Shown in pieces: positions 1 through 11,200 of a DNA stretch of 64,000 nucleotides. The translations under genes were made by a program, and so were the position numbers. The notes beneath the pieces are model-generated. The model did no database searches. It was not told where the DNA came from and saw nothing but the letters and a program-made list of their open reading frames with translations. Each line of letters starts with the position of its first letter. Position 1 is the first letter of the stretch. The DNA is taken from positions 62,001-126,000 of the forward strand of contig NZ_CP034911.1 of the NCBI RefSeq assembly GCF_008932245.1, given 5' to 3'. This DNA is from Sinorhizobium alkalisoli. GTDB lineage: Bacteria > Pseudomonadota > Alphaproteobacteria > Rhizobiales > Rhizobiaceae.

Positions 1-195
1 TTCAACGGTCCGGTCCTTCTCGACGTGATCGAGCGGTGCCCTCCAGAGGACGTCGGCGGTCCGTGGGGATCCGAGCAATCCCTGTGGCCCTTGCCGACAG
101 CAACCATGAACTGCACGACGAATTGGTCACACTACGATCCCACCGTGAGCGCGACGAACAGCCCACCTTTTCTTTGCTGATTGCGACCGCGAGAT
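1..195 (+). pseudogene. remnant of a pRiA4b ORF-3-like protein
   Basis: The first frame reads VIERCPPEDVGGPWG, the hallmark cysteine/proline stretch of the plasmid pRiA4b ORF-3-like family. After a frameshift near position 90 another frame continues as ALADSNHELHDEL, the family's next conserved block. The rest of the fold is missing: the gene runs off the left edge and ends in a stop near 193. Function of the family is unknown; it is common on rhizobial plasmids near insertion sequences. This copy is clearly broken. Confidence 0.6.
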
Positions 196-792
196 AAGCT
201 TCCTCCTCCATCAACAGACGAAAGCCGTGGGATGCTCGTCGCGCACACATCCCATCAAAGTCCATGTTGCGAAACTCAGCGACAACGGCGACTCAATAGC
301 CGCAAAATGGAAACGCCGATCACGCAAGAGAACTCGAGCCTGCGTCCCTCGGCGAATGCTTACAGTCTGGCCGTCACCCTCGCTGGCTGTGGATACGAAC
401 GAAATTCAAGGGAACGCTCTCGCTCAAGCGGCTCGTCAATCTCGCGCGCGTGCAGATCGAGACAGCGACATCTACGAGCTCTATTGCGCCACGTAGGACC
501 TTGGTACCGCCTTCCTCGTGCGGGCGCAGACGAACAGGCTGCCCGAGTGTCGCCCCAAGATCCTGGCCTTCGCGCCTTCGCCCAGCTTGCCGCGGCGCTC
601 TTGGACGGGATGTCATCGCAGTTGATCACAACGACCCGACTTGGCTGCAGGTGAAGTGCTATCAAAACCTTGACCGGTTTGCACGACATCGCTTTCGGCA
701 TCTCTATTGGATCAAGCTCGACGATGTGGGTCAATCGGCAGCCCTGCCGGATGGATGACCGTGCATCCGGACAACGCCTTCGTCAGCCAGTA
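196..792. other. non-coding stretch, no supported gene
   Basis: Several overlapping frames are open here on both strands, but none shows a recognisable motif, a good ribosome binding site or a family resemblance I can name. It is probably degraded sequence between the plasmid-family remnant on the left and nopP. Confidence 0.4.
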
Positions 793-815
793 GTCAGCCA
801 AGTCGTCTATCTAGG
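793..815 (+). promoter_or_regulatory. possible degenerate tts box upstream of nopP
   Basis: GTCAGCCAAGTCGTCTATCT resembles the start of a tts box (GTCAG...TCG...), the TtsI binding element of rhizobial T3SS genes. It lies 53 bases before nopP, a plausible distance. The match is weak, and a second GTCAG at 782 makes the register uncertain. Confidence 0.3.
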
Positions 816-867
816 GCTGCCGCGCCAAGCAACCTAAACTCACGTCAAAACACAGGAGCGAATCGTC

Positions 868-1680
868 ATGTATGGTCGAATTGGTGACTCTTCTGATATC
901 CAATACACGCGTAGGGGGAGGCGGCAAACGGATGCAGGAAGCCAAGAGTTCGCGGCCACGTTTGCCCGGATGCACATAACCGCATCGGCTTCCAGCGGCG
1001 GCTCATCGTCAGCGGCTACGCAAGCTTACTCCCTCCAAGCCAACCCTCCGGTGGTGCAGATCGACAGATCTACTTTCAGGAGGGAGGCGAGGCAATTTCA
1101 CGGCGCTGAGATCACGCGCATCGCAGACAATCCACAAGAGTATTCGGAATTCATATCATCACGCGCCAGACGCACTGCGGACGTTGCTAGTCAATACGGC
1201 GTGAGTCGAGACTCGGAGCACGCGCGATATTACAGCTACCAACTGGGAGACCACTGTGTTGGACTGCTGAGAACAGAAGGCGGATTCAGCATGACTGAGT
1301 TCGAATCCGAAAGGTGGCGGGAACAATTTCCCGGTCGAACTGAGGTCACCTCTATAGTGGATCTTCAGGTAACTCATCCGCTCGTCGAGAATGCAGGCGA
1401 TATTCTGCTGGAGCATCAACTTCGGAGGGACGGCGAACGACCGTTACTGAATTGGCGTGCGGCTAATCCAGAAGCACAAGCCCGCGCAGCGACGATGGGG
1501 TTTGTTGAAGTGGATGATGGCGACATGGTCCTTGACCCTACTCAGCATCCCGACAAGTGGACGAAGAACAGTGCCGGTGAATGGCAGCGTGTGGGCAAAC
1601 CGCAGCAGTATCTCTGCAAAACTAAGGATAGCGGGAACACTGAACCAAGTTCAGACTCCTATGAGGATGACTTTATGTGA
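868..1680 (+). CDS. nopP: type III effector NopP-like
   Basis: This 270-residue protein matches my recollection of rhizobial NopP in length and in its central and C-terminal blocks, for example HARYYSYQLGDH, LRTEGGFSMTEF and DLQVTHPLVENAGDILLEHQ. NopP proteins are exported by the symbiotic T3SS into legume cells, where they affect nodulation in a host-dependent way and are reported to be phosphorylated by plant kinases. The N-terminus is Ser-rich and non-hydrophobic, as expected for a T3 secretion signal. AGGAG at 854-858 sits nine bases before the ATG. A weak tts-box-like sequence lies upstream. The C-terminal tail is acidic and Ser-rich. The gene is intact, although its left neighbour is a pseudogene. 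Confidence 0.75.
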   Translation: MYGRIGDSSDIQYTRRGRRQTDAGSQEFAATFARMHITASASSGGSSSAATQAYSLQANPPVVQIDRSTFRREARQFHGAEITRIADNPQEYSEFISSRARRTADVASQYGVSRDSEHARYYSYQLGDHCVGLLRTEGGFSMTEFESERWREQFPGRTEVTSIVDLQVTHPLVENAGDILLEHQLRRDGERPLLNWRAANPEAQARAATMGFVEVDDGDMVLDPTQHPDKWTKNSAGEWQRVGKPQQYLCKTKDSGNTEPSSDSYEDDFM

Positions 1681-2212
1681 TCGGACGCTCGTGGAGATAG
1701 CAGCGATGGCGGGCCGCTGATGGCTATGTGCCGTGTCCATTGTCATGTGCGGTGAGCGAAATGGCTCGACCGAAACGGCAACGCGCACCACGGGCGGCCC
1801 CGGCCGGCGCAGACTCAAGCGGAGCAGCTACCGCCTGAACATTGCAAGTGCTTTAGCGAGCGCCGCACCGAAGTCTGCAGCCATGTCAGAAACGTTAGGA
1901 GGAGACGCATCGGGCCTCCATCTATGTTTCTTCGACGTATTCGCCGGAAAGTTCGGCAGCTTCCCGGCCTGGCTGTGCGTGGCGGTCACTCCGATCGATC
2001 TCGTGGTGAAACTCGCGCCGCAGGCAGTGCAACTTCCAGAGCGTCCTCTGGCCTAAACCCGCTCAGGCGGGATGGGATGGGATATTGGCGATGAGATTTA
2101 CGTGTGCATCTGAGCGATTGCACATGTCAGCCAAACCCTGGCCAACGAGCGCTGAACGACACCAGCCCGCAAAATGATAGGCACGGCATTTTCGCCGTTT
2201 CGGAGATGGAAT
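1681..2212. other. intergenic region before the giant effector
   Basis: About 530 bases with no supported gene; a frame at 1733-2056 has no recognisable features. I looked for a tts box for the downstream effector. The closest match, GTCAGCCAAACCCTGGCC near 2135, is too weak to call. The ribosome binding site GGAG at 2202-2205 belongs to the next gene. Confidence 0.4.
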
Positions 2213-5200
2213 ATGACGGTCATTGGCCCACCTGGGAACTCGCGTATTAGGAATGCTGGGGCCGACAATATTTCGGGATCAAGCAGTTCGCGCTCGCAAT
2301 CAGGCCCTCCCCTCGCGGAGGGCCGCCAAAAGTTCAATTCCATCCTGGAGGTGATGCACTCTGGGTCTCAAGGCACAGGTGCGTCCTGCGCACGCACTGC
2401 CGACGAAGACCCTGGGGAGAGGTCGTCCGGCCCTTCCGCGGGCGCACGGCGAGTGCTGGCCGCTGTTGTTCGAGCAACCGCGCTGACAAGAGCAGGCGCC
2501 GTGCGGCGGCGCCGTCTTCCCTCAGTCCCGGAGGGTGATGCCACAGTTCTAGTCGCTGACCAGCCATCCAAGTCGGATATGGCAGTCCCGCTTTGTATAA
2601 CCGCCGGACAAATCAAGGCAGAAGATCAACAGATGAAAGGCTTGCTTGCAGAATTTGAATCTAGCCGCCTTGAAGCTAGCCTAACCGCCAACCGAGGCCC
2701 TACCCTGGAGGAGAAGCAAGAGGCGCTCGATCGAATCGTCGATGCAGGCTCAACAGTTCTGGAATATCACGCGAGTCTGGCCCCAGGGAGCGATAGCATT
2801 CTGTCCAATGATCATGCGCGTCTAACCCGGGATCTGGTGCTCGATGCGGCATCGGAATGCATGGAACTCGCCAAGGACGGCATGCAATTGCTAGAGATTC
2901 GTAACAAGGCGCACGCCGTGCTCGCCTTGGTCCTCCGATCCAACCCTAGCCCCGCCAAGCTGAGCCAAGCGGTTTCCAGTGTGGCAAGGCACTATATAGC
3001 TTGCGTGGAGTTTTGGGAAAAGAAGACATGGCGCGCGGAACGCATCCAGTTAGCCTATGCCGTCACTGCCAACCTACCAAATACAAATGCCGAGATCCAG
3101 CAGGCCGAAGAGGCCAAATTGCGACTGCATACCGGCTCGACACTGATGTCGAGGTTCATGGTTCTGCAATCGCGGATCGAGCTGGCGCGGTTGTTAATTG
3201 AGCCACGAGCGAGCAGTTTCCAAGCGCCACTGAGGGAAATGCTTATCGGTGAGAACGGGCGAGTACCTCTGTTGGATGCCCTCAGCGCCTCAGTTTTGCC
3301 GGCGGTGCATCGGACGCGCGGCGCTCTTCAGACCAAGGCAGGGCGCCCACTCGACTCGATAGACTGCTCCGTTCTGCAAGGCGTCATGCAGAGGCTTTTG
3401 GATTTTGCATCGGCGTTGCCCGACTTGCTTGGCAGGCTAAGCGACGACCGAACAGGTGCCGACCTCCCGTTGGAATTGTTGGGTCAGATAGCGGAAGGCG
3501 CGCGAGGCACTGCGGACCAGGTCCTGCAACTCTTGGACCTGCAGCCAACGAGATCATCCATCAGCGAACGGCCGGCTGCCGCTGTGACTGCGACCGACAC
3601 TACCGGCCAGGCTGTGACGGAGAGGGCTGCACCGGCCGAAGGCACTTCGACCCGCAGGAAGGGGAAAAGCAGGCGCAAGCCCTCCGCTGGCGCCCGAAGT
3701 TCGGCCCCCGGGCGACCGGAACCGCAAGTCGTTTCGGGCAAGAGCGGCACGGCGCAAGCAACCGAGGTTCTCTCCCTTGGCAACAGTTCATCGGGCCCCT
3801 CCATTAGTCCACATCGAATTGCGGACGCTGCGCCCCGTGCAGGCATTACCGCGGGGCGTGTTCTTCCCTCATTGTCGGTTGATGGAGCGCGAGCTCGAGA
3901 AAAAAGCTTCGTGGGCGAACCCCGGCCCGGCGATCAAGGACCCGGAACATCGCAACCGGACGCGCTCCCAACTGGTAGCCAGACTGTGGGCATTGGGGAA
4001 GCTGGATCAAGCAGCTCGCCCCCGCAATCAAGTCACGCCGTTGGACAGAGCAGCCAATCGTCCGATGTCGGCGTGCAGCGGACGCTCGCTGGCTCCCAGT
4101 ATAAACGAATGTCCTATGCTCGCGTTGTGCTAGGGGCCGACGAAGCCCTTGGCGGCAAATCCGCCGATTCATCCATAGGTCCCGCCCGAGCCCTCACGAC
4201 TCCGCGACGGGCAGCCAGTGGGCCTCAGCATCATTCTACCCAAGGTCCGCAAGGCGAAGTAACGGCCAGGGAAAAAAAGTCTTTGCGTTTTCATGAGAAC
4301 TGGCGGCTCCGCGATCCAAAGCCGAGTCGCTCGCAACCAGACACGCTCCCACCTCAGGAGCAAAGCGAGCCCAGGCCAGCGGCAGGAGCGGGACGGCGGC
4401 GTTTCGACAATGTAGCCGCACAGAGCTACAACGAAGCACTACTTAATGACGCTTTACATGAGATTTCCTTCGCTCCCGGCATCACTGAATTCTCGTGCGC
4501 TGTGGTGAAGTACGACAAGAGTCTGCAAGGCCAGGCACATCATGCAACATTCCTCCAAAGGGCCGCTTCCGAGTTCACTCGTCAATTTATTCCAAGATGG
4601 GAGCAAGATGTCCGCGTCCGCAATACCTGGGGGTACGCCACCTCCTGCAACGCGATCAGCCGGGAAACTGGCGGTCAGGCAGGCATGGAAGCTTGCAGCG
4701 CCATGGCAGCTCAGGTGTCGAGACTCGGCAGCGCGCTGAACGACGTTGAAAGTAAAACGCTTTCACTGTTCGTATTGTCTTTCAGTCGCTATCCCCGAGT
4801 AGCGGAATGTCGCAATGGAATGATTGGTATCGCCAAGGTTTTTCATGAGCAACGCGGAGCGCTTTCGGAGCTCAACGGTCAAAGTCTGGCACTGCTGGTC
4901 AACGGCTTTAGCAAATGGCCGGAACACGAGAACGCTCGTAAAGCCGCGATAGCAGTTGCCGCCGAGATTCGCCGCCGCCCCGCCGGGCTGTCTGATTTTG
5001 GTCCGCAGAACTTGGCTAACGTTGTGAACGGTTTGAGCAAGTGGCCGCAAGAGGCGGAGTGTTGCGGCACTATCAATGCAATCGCCGATGAGGTCTGTCA
5101 CCGCGCCGATAAAGACGCCAATCTATCCGGGTTTAATCCGCAGGCTCTGGCAAACCTGGTGAACGGCTTCAGCAAAGCGCCGGAACTGGTACACTCACGC

Positions 5201-8200
5201 CAAGCAACCGTCGTCATAGCCGATGCGGTCTGTCGCCGCGCCGATAAAGACGCCGATCTATCCGGGTTTCATCCGCAGGATCTGGCGAACCTGGTAAACG
5301 GCTTCAGCAAGTGGCCCGAGGACTGCCGCGGAGCTATCGCTGCGATCGCGCGTGCGGTGCCTTGCGCCGCCGGCGAGCTGTCGGGTTTCATTGGGCAGGA
5401 TCTGGCGAACCTGGTGAACGGCTTCAGCAAGTTGCAGGCGGCGGAGTGCTCCCGCGCTTCCGTCGCAATTGCCAGTGAGGTCTGTCATCGCGCAAGCCGC
5501 CCCGAGGTCGGGCTCTCTGATTTCAATCCGCAGCATCTGGCGAACCTGGTGAACGGCTTCAGCAAATTGCAGGCGGCGGAGTGCTCACGCGCTGCCGTCG
5601 CAATTGCCGGTGAGGTCTGTCACCGCGCCAGCCGCCGCGAGGTCTGGCTTTCTGATTTTGATGGGCAGCATCTGGCGAACCTGGTGAACGGCTTCAGTAA
5701 ATGGCCGCAAGAGGAGAATTTGGGTCACGCCACCAACATCGTCGCTGACGAGGTGCTTCGCTGCGCCGACCAGCTGCCTATGTTTGATGCGCACCACCTG
5801 GCGAGCCTGGTGAACGGCTTCAGCAGGTGGCCGCAATCGGAAAACTCCTATCAAGCCACAGTTGCGGTCGCAGGTGCCGTGGTTAGCCGCCCCGGGCGCC
5901 TCCAGGGATTCACTGGGCAGGATCTGGCGAACCTGGTGAACGGCTTCAGCAAGTGGCCCGAGGACTGCCGCGGAGCTATCGTCGCGATCGCGCGGGCGGT
6001 GGCTCGCGCCGCCGGCGAGCTGTCGGGATTTAATGAGCTAGATCTGGCGAATCTGGTAAACGGCTTCAGCAAGTGGCCCGAGGACTGCCGCGGCGCCATC
6101 GTTGCGGTCGCGCGTCAGGTCGGTGGCCGGGCCGACCAGCTGCCTGTGTTTGGTCCGCAGGCACTGGCGAACCTGGTGAACGGCTTCAGCAAGTGTCCTG
6201 ACGAGGCGGGCTGCGGCGACGCCGTCGTTGCCCTCGCTGCGGAGGTGGTCAGTCGCGCCAGCCCCAGCGACCTGCTGCCTGGATTCGATCCGCAGGCACT
6301 TGCGAACCTGGTGAACGGCTTCAGCAAGTGGCCGCAAGAGGAGAAATCACGCCAGGCCGCCGCGGTAATCGCCGGCGAGGTAATTCGCAGCGCTAACCAG
6401 CTCCCTGATTTTACATCGCAGCACCTTTCGAACCTGGTGAACGGCTTCAGCAAGTGGCCGCAAGAGGAGAAATCACGCCAGGCCACCGCGGTGATCGCCG
6501 GCGAGGTGATTCGCGACGCCGATCGGCTCTCTGGTCTTAGCTCGCAGCAGCTGGCAAATCTGCTCAACGGCTTCGACAGGTGTGCGGAAGAGGAGGCATG
6601 CAGCCAGGCGGTTTTGGAGATCGCCCGCAGACTTGGCCCGGCCGGTCGACCATACCGTCATTTTACGACGCACGGGCTCTCCAGTATCGCCAACAGTTTG
6701 GCGCGTGGGGTTATGAGGAGAGAGGACGCCGGAGAGATCGCAGAGGCCGCGCTGCTGAAAGATCGACTACACAAACTGGCTCATTATCTTCATTATGCGA
6801 GCGATCGCATCGGCGAGGCCGACGCGGTGGCCGTCACGAGCATCTTGAAGGCGTTGGCCAAGGCCCAGTTGCATGACGATCTTAGCTTGCTCGCAGCCCC
6901 TGGAATAAATCGACTGAGGCAATTGCATCAGGCCCCTGGCTTTGCCGTTGAGAACAACCTCGAAATTATGGGAAACATTTGCGCCGTTCTGCTGCCGCTG
7001 GCGCGCAGCCCGCGCAAGCAGCTGCGTTGGCACCGAAGGCAGGCTTTGAACTTGCTTAATGATATCCAACCTATCGTGGAGCACAAGATCGAGGCCCATC
7101 TCAGGGCAAGCGATGCCGAGCGGAACCGGGGGCCGAACTCGACACGCCGTCCCGCGCTGTCGATTTATCAAGTGCTCAAGGCCCGTGCGAACCTGGCAAC
7201 ATTGCTGCGGCGGCCGTATGTTGAGGGCAGCAAGTCTGATTTGCGTGTGAGGCGCGACGAGCTGCAGTCCAAGACCAAGGAAATCCTGGACAGCACGCGC
7301 GAGCTCATCGAAAGCGACCTTTCCAGCATGAGTTGGAACTTGATCGCGCAAATCGAGGCTGAACGTCCGATCGATGCGCTCGACACGTTCGTGGCGCAGA
7401 ATGCCGCGACGGTCCAAGCCCAACATTCGGCGTCCGTCTTCGACGTCCATCAGGTTCTGCGAGCCATGGACCATGAACCCAGAGCGCCGCAGGGTGAGGC
7501 GGGATTGATGCGATTGCCGGTAGTCGACATGCAGGGCCGGCAACTGGCCACGGACCCCGAGACGCGCTATTCGATCTTTCATCGCCTGACCTCGGGGGCA
7601 GTGAAGATGGTTGCGGTGCAACTGCCAGGAAAGCCGAGCCCGTTTATGCTGGCACGCACGTTGACCGTCGAGGGCGTGCCATACCGCATGGATCTGTTCG
7701 GCGGAAGCAAGTTAAAGCCGCCGCGAAAAACCCTTTCCCAGATCGCGGCCAAACTTCCAGGTCGGGGGGAACCAGAGCCTTCCGGCGGGAAGCTGCTGGC
7801 GATTCCCTATGCCGAAACCGCACCAGGCACTTCCTTTGAGAAGCTGTCGCGCGCCTGGGCACCTTTCAAAGAGGCATATTACTACACTCAGCGCCGGGGT
7901 TTTGCCGCGCCGCCGGCTCTCAAGGACTTAGGTCCTCACGATTATGCGCTGGAAGGCGCATTCAAACTGTCGTTGCTGCCGGACCGCCCTGCCAGTGAAC
8001 ATCCCTTCAAGCTAACTGGGCGGGAAGGCCCGATTGCGTTGCGACCGCATGACGGCTGCGGCTTCATCAAGGCTTCGCTGGCCACTCGTATGAAGGCTGT
8101 TCGCCTGGCCGGCGGGCAGGAAGGTGCTGCTCGGGTGCCTGCGTTTGGTGAAGGAAGGAGATCGTCCCTGCCTGCCACGGCGCTGCAACATTATCCGCGA

Positions 8201-11200
8201 AGCGAGATGGTGGCAAATGAGGTGCGAGAGAAAGCTAAGATTTGGCTCGATAGTCGACAGGGGCAACGACTGACGGCCGAGGAGTTGTTTCGAACCCTGA
8301 CTAGCGGACATATCGACGGTCCCGGCGCGGTTGCGGTACCGTCCGGTGATGAATGTCTCCATGTGCCGACGCTCAAAAGCGAGACCTTGACGGGGACGAA
8401 CGGCGTGCTGATCGGGCGCTCGCCGTACGATAAGCCCAACCTGCGGCCAATCGCCACCGACCTGGTCAGGTCAGCCGCTGGTGGGGACCCGACAGCAGTG
8501 TTCCTCGGCGCGTGTGTGGCCATGCAATACAGCTTTAATGTCGCCCAGAAATCGGGCGAGGAACTCGCGGCCGACGATCCGACTTTCTTTGCTAAAGGCA
8601 TTCTGATCGTCGTGCCGGACGAGATGTGGCCGGCGAACTACGCCGATCGTGCGCTGGTGATGTCTGCGGAGGACGTCAAGTGCCATTCGCAGTGGACGAC
8701 AGGCAAGGACCGCGTCAAGGAGGATACGGCACTCGACTGCCTCGGCGTCCTGCAGGCCACCGAGGTGTTTGCCCCGGGCTCGTTGATCGCCGTGCCGACC
8801 GGTGAACAGAAAAAACTTGACGGCGACTTCGACGGCGACACCGTCATCATCATCGGCGACCGGCCGCAGCTTTATGAGCATGTGCGTGAATTCGATGAAA
8901 AGGAGCAAGCTCTCGGACTTCCATCCCTTAAGCCGCCAAAGTCGCATACCCCAGCACTTGACGGCGACACCTACCAGTTTGGTCGCGCCAGCCAGATTCT
9001 CGCTGCCACCCAGGATGTCCTGGAAACTTACAGCGGTCTACAGCGAAACTTTCTGGCTCAGTCTCATGAATCACGGCGCTGGTTTGCGGAGCGAGCCATC
9101 TTTGGCACCTACGAGGGCGTCCACCATGAACTCCGACGCGACATTGGTCAGTTGCTAGGCCGGGAAGAGGTGAGCGGCCAGGATATCGAGAACCTGTTTG
9201 CGAGAGCGAGGCGCGAGATCGAGATCGCTCAACATCCGGTTGCTCGCGAAATGGCCGAGTTGCTCGTTGCCGACCTTGAAGCATGGGCAGAGGGGCATGA
9301 GGTGGAGCCAGCGCCCGAGACAGTCGAACACGCGGAGGGCACCGAAAGCACGACGCTCAGCGCAGCTGTCTCAGATCTTCTCCCGGATTTGGCGGATGCC
9401 TATCCGGCAACTTCTCAACCAAAAGACCGCATCCGGGCTTTGATCGACAACTATCCGGCGCGGATCGATCCTCGCCCGGACGGTTACAATCCGGATGACC
9501 TGGTGCAAAGCGCAAACAACCTCCTGAGCCTCGGCATCAAGGTCGGCACCGACGCCTACAAATCCAATACTGGCGCTCAGCTGTTTTCGAAGAAGAGCCG
9601 GGACCTTCAGCGGCTGCTGCATACAACGCCTGGCTTGAGGTCCGTGCCATACGTCAAGAGCCTGGCAACGTCTCTCAACCATGGAAGTTTTGACTTCAGG
9701 GCAGCCTTGAAGAATCTGGAGGACAATCCCACGCTGACGGCTTCAGTCATGCAAACCTCGATCAGTCTCGCTGTGGACGAGCGCATCTTGCGCGAGCCCT
9801 CGGGCTTACCGCCCGCAGCAGCGAATTCCGATGAGACGATTACGCTGACCCGCGAGGAGGCCTCAGAGCGCGCTAGAAGTGAGGTTGCCCGCGCAATGAA
9901 AGAAGAGGGCAAAATCACCGCAGCGGCACTCAACGTCGCTGCAAGCCTCAGAAAAATGGGCATTCAGGTGAAAATGCCTCATTTGGAGCGCCGGCTGAGA
10001 TCGGAACGCTCCATACGAGAGCAGCTCGCCGGAACGAGCGTTTCATCCGACAGCACCCAACAGCTGATCAGCAATGCGGTACGCCACGTCTTCGAAATTC
10101 CTGACAAGGATTTTACACGTGCCTTCAAGGCAGCCATTCTGGCGTTCGAGGAGCAGGATTACACCGAAATCGAGGTGACCAACTGGTTCAAGTTCGAGCG
10201 TCCCGCTTATCTCGGCATCCACGCGGTACTTGCCACAGCAGCAGGCTATCGCTTCCAGATGGAATTCCACACCCCGGCCAGCTACAGCGCCAAAGTTGAC
10301 AACCACGATACTTATAAAGAGCTGCAGCAGCTGAAGCGCCGCGATGCTCCTGAGAAGACAGAGGAACTCGAGCAGAAGGTAATAGAGAGCTACAAGGCCG
10401 TTAGAAGACCCGATGACGTGCTGAGCATAACACACTGGAGCGATGGTAAGGGTAGCGTCGCAGTAGCTGGATTGCGAGCTGCGGGACAATCAAGAAAGTC
10501 GGAGATCGCCAGGCCACCGGAGGCTACGGACATTGTCGCTGCCCTCGGCGGGCGGCCGATCGTGCTCGTCGGAATGTCGGGCGCTGGCAAATCCACTATT
10601 GGCCCAGTTCTCGCGGGTCGGTTGGGGCTGCCCTTCATTGATACCGACAGAAGAATCGAGCAGAAAATCGGCAAATCGATATCGGCGATATTTAGGGAGC
10701 ACGGCGAGGATTATTTCAGGAAGTTGGAGGCAGGTGAGATCGCGAAGTTGCTTGGGGCCGGGATAGGGGTGATCGCGACCGGCGGCGGCGCGGTCTTGAA
10801 TGAGCAGACCCGACACCTCATCGGCAGCAAAGGGCTCTCGATCTGGTTAGATACCGACGTAGACGCAATCCGAAAGCGAACAAGAAAGGACCCCAAACGC
10901 CCCCTGCTGCAAGACCCCGATCCGGACCAGAAGCTCGCCCGGCTGATGAGCGAGCGCCGGCCGCTCTATCAACAAGCCAACCTCAGGTTTGTCCCACCCC
11001 ACGGAAACGATCGAAAGAACGCAGACCCATGTTTGAAGGCGCTCCACGCGTACCTGTGCGCGCCCAACGCAGACCGCAGCCCCCCAGGTACCGCATTGCG
11101 CGACGATATTCGTTCTGCGCCGACGCCGACGCCCCCCACCTTCGATGCTCGGATCGGGAGGTCCGATGCGCCAGCTTCGAAACGCCCGGAGGCGTCGGTG

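Noticed and set aside
2125..2170. tts box for the giant effector
   Set aside because: Only GTCAG and a few scattered bases match; the TCG-AAAG core is missing.
4753..6620. Possible CRISPR or satellite repeat
   Set aside because: The units keep the reading frame, vary in length by codons and encode the SKWP protein repeat; there are no unique spacers.
6767..7621. 284-codon minus-strand frame inside the giant effector
   Set aside because: Shadow frame of the effector gene; Arg/Leu/His-rich and featureless.
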